Shown one piece after another: positions 55,929 through 64,000 of a stretch of 64,000 nucleotides of DNA. Both the position numbers and the translations under genes were made by a program. A model generated the notes under the pieces. The model made no database searches. It was not told where the DNA came from and was given only the letters and a program-made list of their open reading frames with translations. The stretch's first letter is position 1. The number at the start of each line of letters is the position of its first letter. The stretch comes from Hydractinia symbiolongicarpus (taxonomy: Eukaryota; Cnidaria; Hydrozoa; Anthoathecata; Hydractiniidae): assembly GCF_029227915.1 (NCBI RefSeq), contig NC_079876.1:29361828-29425827 (forward strand), written 5' to 3'.

Positions 55929-56298
55929 TGAATATTTAAGTTAATAAGGTTACTTGAACTTGGAAAAAGTACTGGCAATGAACCTTAGTATTTTAAATCG
56001 CGCAAGAGCATTACCATTTGACGAACTTCAGACGTTTCAATAACTTCCGTTTTGATAACTCAACAAAATGAATGGAACTGCAAGATGGGATGCTAATATC
56101 TGGGATTTTGAGTTTGAAAGTTTGAGACATGGAAGGAATAATTGCGCATTAAGAAATAACGGCTGGCACAACTATTGCAGCTGTTCTACCTCTCCAAGTT
56201 CGATACTTCGCCACAACGTGTCATAGCAAACACATTTGCACGATTAAAACTCTACAAGCATCCCTCAATCTTCTTATCACACAGGTTAGCCTAGCTAA

Positions 56299-56380
56299 TA
56301 CCAGAGGTGGGGTTCAAACCCACGCGGACAATTATCCATTGGAACTTAAGTTCAACGCCTAACCACTCGACCACCCTGGC
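56299..56380 (-). pseudogene. tRNA-Leu(UAA), short D loop with U11-G24 wobble
   Basis: 82 nt. Short D loop, but base 11 is T, so the D stem pairs through a wobble. C56 to T in the T loop and A30-C40 mismatch. Repeated at 60369. Confidence 0.6.
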
Positions 56381-56751
56381 TGAAATTTCAAGTTACCAAG
56401 GTTACTTGAACTTGTAAAAAGTACTAGCAATGAGCCTTAATAATCTAAATCGTATAAGAGAATTAACGTCTGTCGATCTTCTTATTTCTTTAATAATTCG
56501 CCGTTTTGATAATTCAATAAGCTGACTGGAACTGCAAAAAAGTGTGGTAATATTTGGGATTTTGAGTTTGAAAATTTGAGATATGGAAGGAATAATTGCG
56601 CATTGCGAAATAACGGCTGGTACAAGTATTGCAGCTATTCTGCCTCTCCAAGTTCGATACTTTGCCACAACGAGTCATGGCAAACACATTTCCACGTTTA
56701 AATTTTTCAAGCATCCTTCAATCATCTTATCAAGAACGTTAACCTAGCTAT

Positions 56752-56836
56752 TACCAGAGGGGGGGGGTTCGAACCCACTCGGACAAACGTCCATTGGAGC
56801 TCAAGTCCAACGCCTTAACCACTCGGCCACCCTGGT
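56752..56836 (-). pseudogene. tRNA-Leu(UAA) copy with G9 expansion
   Basis: 85 nt. G9 run at 56759-56767 in the T stem/acceptor junction, two bases longer than normal. The same locus in the next HOR copy has G8. Confidence 0.72.
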
Positions 56837-57205
56837 TGAAATTTCAGGTTAATAAGGTTACTTGAGTTTGGATAGGGTACAGGAAATGAACCTTAGTATT
56901 CTAAATCGCTCAAGAACATACCATTTGACAACCTTCAGATTTTTCAATAATTTGCCCTTTTGATAACTCAACAAAATGAATGAAACTGCAAAATGGGATG
57001 GTAATATTTGGGATTTTGAGTTTGAAAGTTTCAGATATGGAAGGTATTATTGCGTATCGTGAAGTAACGTCTGGTAGAATTATTGGGGCTATTTTATTTC
57101 GCCATGTGCGATACATTAGCACAACATGTCATGGTAATACATTTCCACTGCTAAAACTCTCCAGGCATCCTTCAATCATTTTATCACAAAGGTTAACTTT
57201 GCTTA

Positions 57206-57288
57206 TAACAGAGGTGGGGTTCGAACCCCCGCGGACACTCGTCCATTGGAACTTAAGTCCAACGCCTTAACCACTCGGCCGCCCCGGT
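57206..57288 (-). pseudogene. tRNA-Leu(UAA) copy, U8 and acceptor changed
   Basis: T8 to C, A4 to G, C2-T71, and T50 to G. Anticodon arm and B-box core intact. Repeated at 61275. Confidence 0.6.
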
Positions 57289-57658
57289 TAGAATTGCAGG
57301 TTAATAAGGTTACTTGGACTTGGAAAAAGTACTGCCAATGAACCTTAGTACTATAAAGCGTGCAAGAGCAATAACAACTGTGGACATCCTTAATTCTTTT
57401 ACAATTTGCCGCTTTGATAATTCAACAAATTGACTGGAACTGCAAAAAGGGATGGTATTATTTGGGATTTTGAGTTTGACATTTTGAGATATGGAAGGCA
57501 TAAATGCGCATCGTGAAATGACGGCTAGTAGAATTATTGCAGCTATTCTATTTCGCCATGTGAGATAATTCAACACAACGTGTCATGTTAACGCATTTCC
57601 ACGCAAAAACACTCCGAGCATCCTACAATCATCTTATCACACAGGTTAACCTAGCTAA

Positions 57659-57741
57659 TACCAGAGGTGGGGTTCGAACCCACGCCGACAATTGTCCAGT
57701 GGAAGTTAAGTCCAACACCTTAACCACTCGGCCACCCTGGT
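57659..57741 (-). tRNA. tRNA-Leu(UAA) copy, anticodon-arm changes
   Basis: A43 to C opens the 27-43 pair, G37 to C, and G10-U25 wobble. T arm and acceptor consensus. Repeated at 61728. Confidence 0.66.
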
Positions 57742-58104
57742 TGAATTTTCGGGTTACCAAGCTTACATGTACTTGGAAAAAGTACTGGCAATGAACCTTA
57801 ATATTCTAAATCGTGCAACAGCATTAGCATCTGTCGATCTTCTCAATAATTTGCCGTTTTGACAATTCAACAAATTGACTGGAACTGTAAAATGGTATGG
57901 TAATATTTGGGATTTTAAGTTTGAAATTTTAAGATATGGAAGGAATAATTGCGCATTGTGAAATAACGTCTGGTAGAATTCTTGCAGCAATTCTACTTCT
58001 CCAAGTTCGATACTTCGCCACAACGTGTCATGGCAAACACATTTCCACGTTTAAATTCTCCAAGCATCCTTCAATCATCTTATCACAAAGGTTAACCTAG
58101 CTAA

Positions 58105-58186
58105 TACCAGAGGTGGGGTTCGAACCCACGCGGGCAATTGTTATTGGAACTTAAGTCCATCGCCTTAACCACTCAGCCACCCTGGT
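58105..58186 (-). tRNA. tRNA-Leu(UAA) copy, variable arm eroded
   Basis: 82 nt. One base is lost in the variable arm and its GGAC/GTCC stem is destroyed. A27-A43 mismatch and U12-G23 wobble. Acceptor and T arms consensus. Repeated at 62174. Confidence 0.62.
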
Positions 58187-58556
58187 TGGAGTTTCAGGTT
58201 AATAAGGTTACTTGAATTTGGAAAAAGTACGGGAAATGAACGTTAGTATTCTAAATCGCCCTAGAGAATTACCATTTGACGACCTTCAGATTTTTTAATA
58301 AGTTGCCATTTTAAAAACTCAACACAATGAATGAAGCTGCAAAAAGGGATGGTAATACTTGGGATTTTGTGTTTGAAATTTTGAGACATAGAAGGTGTAA
58401 TTGAGCATCGTGAAATAACGGCTTGTAGAATTATTGGGGCTACTCTATCTCGCCATGTGCGATACTTTACCAAAACATGCCATGGTAATACATTTCCACT
58501 GCTTAAACTCTCCAAGAATCCTTCAAACATCTTATCACACAGGTTAACCTAACTAA

Positions 58557-58639
58557 TGCCAGAGGTGGGGTTCGAACTCACGCGGACAATCGTCCATTGG
58601 AACTTAAGACCAACGCCTTAACCACTCGGCCACCCTTGT
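58557..58639 (-). tRNA. tRNA-Leu(UAA) copy, scattered mismatches
   Basis: A1-C72, 3-70 mismatch (C3 to A), G52 to A, and A31 to T at the top of the anticodon stem. Repeated at 62626. Confidence 0.58.
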
Positions 58640-59010
58640 TGAAATTTCAGGTTAATAAGGTTAATTGAACTTGAAAAAAGTACTGGCAATGAACCTTAGC
58701 ATTCTCAACCGTGCAAGAGCATTCACATCTGTTGACTTTCTTTTTTCTTTAATAATTTTCCGCTTCGATAATTCAACAAATTGACTGGATCTGCGAAAAG
58801 GGATGGTAATCCTTGAGATTTTAAACTTGAAATTTGGTGACATGGAAGGAAAAATTGCTCATCGTGAAATAACGGCTTGTTGAATTACTGCAGCTATTTT
58901 AATTCTCCATGTTCGATATTTCACCACAACGTGTCATGGCAACACATTTCCACGGTTAAAACTCTGCAAGCATCATTTATTCATCTTAACACACAGGTTA
59001 ACCCAGCTAA

Positions 59011-59093
59011 TACCAGAGGTGGGGTTCGAACCCACGCGGACAATCGTCCATTGGAACTTAAGTCCAACGACTTAACCACCCGGCCACCCTGGT
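59011..59093 (-). tRNA. tRNA-Leu(UAA) copy, A14 and G24 changed
   Basis: A14 to G removes the conserved partner of U8, and C11-T24 is mismatched. The rest is exact consensus. Repeated at 63080. Confidence 0.68.
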
Positions 59094-59463
59094 TGAAATT
59101 TCAGGCTACCAAGGTTACTTGAACTTGGAAAACGTACTGGCAATGAACCTTAGTATTCTATTTCGCGCAGGAGCATTACCATTTGACGACCTTGAGATTG
59201 TTCAATAATTTGCCGTTTCGATAACTCAACAAAATGAATGGAATTGCAAAATAGGATGGTAATATTTGGGACATTGAGTTTGATATTTTGAGATATGGAA
59301 GGCATAAATGCACATCGTGAAATAACGGCCAGTAGAATTATTGCGGCCATTCTATTTCAACATGTGCGTTACTTCGCCCGAACATGTCATGGCAAACACA
59401 TTTCCACGTTGAAATTCCCCAAGCATCCTTCAATCATCTTATCACACAGGTTTATCTAGCAAA

Positions 59464-59545
59464 TACCAGAGTTGGGGTTCGAACCCACGCGGGCAATTGT
59501 CATTGGAACTTAAGTCCATCGCCTTAACCACTCAGCCACCCTGGT
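59464..59545 (-). tRNA. tRNA-Leu(UAA) copy, variable arm eroded
   Basis: 82 nt. C65 to A, variable arm one base short, A27-A43 mismatch, U12-G23 wobble. Repeated at 63533. Confidence 0.6.
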
Positions 59546-59915
59546 TGGAGTTTCAGGTTAATAAGGTTACTTGAATTTGGAAAAAGTACGGGAAATGAAC
59601 ATTAGTATTCTAAATCGCCATAGAGAATTACCATTTGACGACCTTCAGATTTTTTAATAAGTTGCCATTTTAAAAACTCAACACAATGAATGGAGCTGCA
59701 AAAAGGGATGGTAATACTTGGGATTTTGTGTTTGAAATTTTGAGATATGGAAGGTATAACTGAGCATCGTGAAATAACGGCTTGTAGAATTATTGGGGCT
59801 ACTCTATCTCGCCATGTGCGATACTTTACGAAAACATGCCATGGTAATACATTTCCACGGTTAAAACTCTGCAAGCATCCTTCATTCATCTTATCACACA
59901 GGTTAACCCAGCTAA

Positions 59916-59998
59916 TACCAGAGGTGGGGTTTGAACCCTCTCGGACAATCGTCCATTGGAACTTAAGTCCAACGGCTTAACCACTCGGCCACCCTGGT
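59916..59998 (-). pseudogene. tRNA-Leu(UAA) copy, B box and D stem changed
   Basis: 4.07-kb HOR copy of 55846. Confidence 0.62.
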
Positions 59999-60368
59999 TG
60001 AATATTTAAGTTAATAAGGTTACTTGAACTTGGAAAAAGTACTGGCAATGAACCTTAGTATTTTAAATCGCGCAAGAGCATTACCATTTGACGAACTTCA
60101 GACGTTTCAATAACTTCCGTTTTGATAACTCAACAAAATGAATGGAACTGCAAGATGGGATGCTAATATCTGGGATTTTGAGTTTGAAAGTTTGAGACAT
60201 GGAAGGAATAATTGCGCATTAAGAAATAACGGCTGGCACAACTATTGCAGCTGTTCTACCTCTCCAAGTTCGATACTTCGCCACAACGTGTCATAGCAAA
60301 CACATTTGCACGATTAAAACTCTACAAGCATCCCTCAATCTTCTTATCACACAGGTTAGCCTAGCTAA

Positions 60369-60450
60369 TACCAGAGGTGGGGTTCAAACCCACGCGGACA
60401 ATTATCCATTGGAACTTAAGTTCAACGCCTAACCACTCGACCACCCTGGC
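60369..60450 (-). pseudogene. tRNA-Leu(UAA), short D loop with U11-G24 wobble
   Basis: HOR copy of 56299. Confidence 0.6.
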
Positions 60451-60821
60451 TGAAATTTCAAGTTACCAAGGTTACTTGAACTTGTAAAAAGTACTAGCAA
60501 TGAGCCTTAATAATCTAAATCGTGTAAGAGAATTAACGTCTGTCGATCTTCTTATTTCTTTAATAATTCGCCGTTTTGATAATTCAATAAGCTGACTGGA
60601 ACTGCAAAAAAGTGTGGTAATATTTGGGATTTTGAGTTTGAAAATTTGAGATATGGAAGGAATAATTGCGCATTGCGAAATAACGGCTGGTACAAGTATT
60701 GCAGCTATTCTGCCTCTCCAAGTTCGATACTTTGCCACAACGAGTCATGGCAAACACATTTCCACGTTTAAATTTTTCAAGCATCCTTCAATCATCTTAT
60801 CAAGAACGTTAACCTAGCTAA

Positions 60822-60905
60822 TACCAGAGGGGGGGGTTCGAACCCACTCGGACAAACGTCCATTGGAGCTCAAGTCCAACGCCTTAACCACTCGGCCACC
60901 CTGGT
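60822..60905 (-). pseudogene. tRNA-Leu(UAA) copy with G8 expansion
   Basis: HOR copy of 56752; G run 60829-60836, one base shorter. Confidence 0.72.
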
Positions 60906-61274
60906 TGAAATTTCAGGTTAATAAGGTTACTTGAGTTTGGATAGGGTACAGGAAATGAACCTTAGTATTCTAAATCGCTCAAGAACATACCATTTGACAA
61001 CCTTCAGATTTTTCAATAATTTGCCCTTTTGATAACTCAACAAAATGAATGAAACTGCAAAATGGGATGGTAATATTTGGGATTTTGAGTTTGAAAGTTT
61101 CAGATATGGAAGGTATTATTGCGTATCGTGAAGTAACGTCTGGTAGAATTATTGGGGCTATTTTATTTCGCCATGTGCGATACATTAGCACAACATGTCA
61201 TGGTAATACATTTCCACTGCTAAAACTCTCCAGGCATCCTTCAATCATTTTATCACAAAGGTTAACTTTGCTTA

Positions 61275-61357
61275 TAACAGAGGTGGGGTTCGAACCCCCG
61301 CGGACACTCGTCCATTGGAACTTAAGTCCAACGCCTTAACCACTCGGCCGCCCCGGT
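61275..61357 (-). pseudogene. tRNA-Leu(UAA) copy, U8 and acceptor changed
   Basis: HOR copy of 57206. Confidence 0.6.
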
Positions 61358-61727
61358 TAGAATTGCAGGTTAATAAGGTTACTTGGACTTGGAAAAAGTA
61401 CTGCCAATGAACCTTAGTACTATAAAGCGTGCAAGAGCAATAACAACTGTGGACATCCTTAATTCTTTTACAATTTGCCGCTTTGATAATTCAACAAATT
61501 GACTGGAACTGCAAAAAGGGATGGTATTATTTGGGATTTTGAGTTTGACATTTTGAGATATGGAAGGCATAAATGCGCATCGTGAAATGACGGCTAGTAG
61601 AATTATTGCAGCTATTCTATTTCGCCATGTGAGATAATTCAACACAACGTGTCATGTTAACGCATTTCCACGCAAAAACACTCCGAGCATCCTACAATCA
61701 TCTTATCACACAGGTTAACCTAGCTAA

Positions 61728-61810
61728 TACCAGAGGTGGGGTTCGAACCCACGCCGACAATTGTCCAGTGGAAGTTAAGTCCAACACCTTAACCACTCGG
61801 CCACCCTGGT
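61728..61810 (-). tRNA. tRNA-Leu(UAA) copy, anticodon-arm changes
   Basis: HOR copy of 57659. Confidence 0.66.
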
Positions 61811-62173
61811 TGAATTTTCGGGTTACCAAGCTTACATGTACTTGGAAAAAGTACTGGCAATGAACCTTAATATTCTAAATCGTGCAACAGCATTAGCATC
61901 TGTCGATCTTCTCAATAATTTGCCGTTTTGACAATTCAACAAATTGACTGGAACTGTAAAATGGTATGGTAATATTTGGGATTTTAAGTTTGAAATTTTA
62001 AGATATGGAAGGAATAATTGCGCATTGTGAAATAACGTCTGGTAGAATTCTTGCAGCAATTCTACTTCTCCAAGTTCGATACTTCGCCACAACGTGTCAT
62101 GGCAAACACATTTCCACGTTTAAATTCTCCAAGCATCCTTCAATCATCTTATCACAAAGGTTAACCTAGCTAA

Positions 62174-62255
62174 TACCAGAGGTGGGGTTCGAACCCACGC
62201 GGGCAATTGTTATTGGAACTTAAGTCCATCGCCTTAACCACTCAGCCACCCTGGT
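62174..62255 (-). tRNA. tRNA-Leu(UAA) copy, variable arm eroded
   Basis: HOR copy of 58105. Confidence 0.62.
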
Positions 62256-62625
62256 TGGAGTTTCAGGTTAATAAGGTTACTTGAATTTGGAAAAAGTACG
62301 GGAAATGAACGTTAGTATTCTAAATCGCCCTAGAGAATTACCATTTGACGACCTTCAGATTTTTTAATAAGTTGCCATTTTAAAAACTCAACACAATGAA
62401 TGAAGCTGCAAAAAGGGATGGTAATACTTGGGATTTTGTGTTTGAAATTTTGAGACATAGAAGGTGTAATTGAGCATCGTGAAATAACGGCTTGTAGAAT
62501 TATTGGGGCTACTCTATCTCGCCATGTGCGATACTTTACCAAAACATGCCATGGTAATACATTTCCACTGCTTAAACTCTCCAAGAATCCTTCAAACATC
62601 TTATCACACAGGTTAACCTAACTAA

Positions 62626-62708
62626 TGCCAGAGGTGGGGTTCGAACTCACGCGGACAATCGTCCATTGGAACTTAAGACCAACGCCTTAACCACTCGGCC
62701 ACCCTTGT
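62626..62708 (-). tRNA. tRNA-Leu(UAA) copy, scattered mismatches
   Basis: HOR copy of 58557. Confidence 0.58.
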
Positions 62709-63079
62709 TGAAATTTCAGGTTAATAAGGTTAATTGAACTTGAAAAAAGTACTGGCAATGAACCTTAGCATTCTCAACCGTGCAAGAGCATTCACATCTG
62801 TTGACTTTCTTTTTTCTTTAATAATTTTCCGCTTCGATAATTCAACAAATTGACTGGATCTGCGAAAAGGGATGGTAATCCTTGAGATTTTAAACTTGAA
62901 ATTTGGTGACATGGAAGGAAAAATTGCTCATCGTGAAATAACGGCTTGTTGAATTACTGCAGCTATTTTAATTCTCCATGTTCGATATTTCACCACAACG
63001 TGTCATGGCAACACATTTCCACGGTTAAAACTCTGCAAGCATCATTTATTCATCTTAACACACAGGTTAACCCAGCTAA

Positions 63080-63162
63080 TACCAGAGGTGGGGTTCGAAC
63101 CCACGCGGACAATCGTCCATTGGAACTTAAGTCCAACGACTTAACCACCCGGCCACCCTGGT
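63080..63162 (-). tRNA. tRNA-Leu(UAA) copy, A14 and G24 changed
   Basis: HOR copy of 59011. Confidence 0.68.
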
Positions 63163-63532
63163 TGAAATTTCAGGCTACCAAGGTTACTTGAACTTGGAAA
63201 ACGTACTGGCAATGAACCTTAGTATTCTATTTCGCGCAGGAGCATTACCATTTGACGACCTTGAGATTGTTCAATAATTTGCCGTTTCGATAACTCAACA
63301 AAATGAATGGAATTGCAAAATAGGATGGTAATATTTGGGACATTGAGTTTGATATTTTGAGATATGGAAGGCATAAATGCACATCGTGAAATAACGGCCA
63401 GTAGAATTATTGCGGCCATTCTATTTCAACATGTGCGTTACTTCGCCCGAACATGTCATGGCAAACACATTTCCACGTTGAAATTCCCCAAGCATCCTTC
63501 AATCATCTTATCACACAGGTTTATCTAGCAAA

Positions 63533-63614
63533 TACCAGAGTTGGGGTTCGAACCCACGCGGGCAATTGTCATTGGAACTTAAGTCCATCGCCTTAACCAC
63601 TCAGCCACCCTGGT
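63533..63614 (-). tRNA. tRNA-Leu(UAA) copy, variable arm eroded
   Basis: HOR copy of 59464. Confidence 0.6.
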
Positions 63615-63984
63615 TGGAGTTTCAGGTTAATAAGGTTACTTGAATTTGGAAAAAGTACGGGAAATGAACATTAGTATTCTAAATCGCCATAGAGAATTAC
63701 CATTTGACGACCTTCAGATTTTTTAATAAGTTGCCATTTTAAAAACTCAACACAATGAATGGAGCTGCAAAAAGGGATGGTAATACTTGGGATTTTGTGT
63801 TTGAAATTTTGAGATATGGAAGGTATAACTGAGCATCGTGAAATAACGGCTTGTAGAATTATTGGGGCTACTCTATCTCGCCATGTGCGATACTTTACGA
63901 AAACATGCCATGGTAATACATTTCCACGGTTAAAACTCTGCAAGCATCCTTCATTCATCTTATCACACAGGTTAACCCAGCTAA

Positions 63985-64000
63985 TACCAGAGGTGGGGTT
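63985..64000 (-). tRNA. tRNA-Leu copy cut by window end
   Basis: Only the 3' acceptor strand and the 3' strand of the T stem are inside the window. By position it should be the third copy of the 55846/59916 version. Confidence 0.6.

Larger units (their letters stand above)
55780..64000. repeat. 4.07-kb nine-unit higher-order repeat
   Basis: Copy 1 is 55780-59849 and copy 2 is 59850-63918. The offset is 4070 bp, then 4069 bp after the G run at 56759/60829, which is one base shorter in copy 2. The last 82 bases of the window (63919-64000) match the start of the repeat, so a third copy probably follows. I saw only a handful of differences, such as A/G at 56453/60523. Confidence 0.95.

Noticed and set aside
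1-64000. Dispersed tRNA-derived SINE insertions
   Set aside because: Units are strictly head-to-tail with a constant period, no target duplications and no poly(A) tails, so they are tandem repeats, not insertions.

Overview
The window is essentially one object: a head-to-tail satellite whose unit of about 450 bp (mostly 449-454 bp) carries a eukaryotic-type tRNA-Leu(UAA) gene. All tRNA copies lie on the minus strand. I located 116 copies: 114 full-length or nearly so, one truncated at 54496 and one cut by the window edge. Four more units have lost the tRNA. The rest of each unit is a spacer of about 370 bp with no believable gene. Consensus tRNA (described at 2118-2200): 83 nt including the discriminator, 7-bp acceptor stem, D stem GCC/GGC, anticodon loop CTTAAGT, class II variable arm with a 4-bp stem, T stem GTGGG/CCCAC, A73, no intron and no encoded CCA. 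The missing CCA, the intact A box and B box, and a non-LTR retrotransposon all indicate a eukaryotic nuclear genome. The retrotransposon has an APE endonuclease, a reverse transcriptase and a C-terminal CPCRLCK...GF tail of a style I associate with cnidarian elements, so an invertebrate, plausibly a cnidarian, is my best guess. That is inference only.

Layout. 1-16.6 kb: two spacer types alternate (A, with a 'GGAATAATTGCGCATTG' core, and B, with a 'GGCATTATTGCG' core), giving a dimer period of 900-907 bp. Large blocks recur at offsets of 5610 and 6516 bp, and there is a 907-bp tandem duplication at 11.5-13.3 kb. 16.6-27 kb: mostly B monomers, including a four-unit 1810-bp higher-order repeat (HOR) at about 21-25.2 kb. 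27-28.8 kb: diverged units with T runs close to the tRNA 3' end. 28.8-32.2, 36.7-40.2 and 42.4-45.9 kb: three copies of one dead LINE in the same orientation as the tRNAs. The LINE sits about 25 bp past the 3' end of a tRNA copy and was multiplied together with its flanking satellite as a 7.95-kb / 5.70-kb HOR. 45.9-55.8 kb: mixed units with a 954-bp HOR and several illegitimate junctions. 55.8-64 kb: a 4.07-kb, nine-unit HOR, two full copies and the start of a third.

Function. Copies that match the consensus keep everything needed for Pol III transcription and folding. Many others carry stem mismatches, T-arm damage, G-run expansions or small deletions and are probably pseudogenes. Every complete copy still has the UAA anticodon. 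The window gives no evidence that any copy is expressed. No protein-coding host gene is visible; the only coding sequence is the broken LINE.

Numbering in the tRNA entries is standard tRNA numbering on the minus strand. 'Consensus' always means the sequence at 2118-2200.
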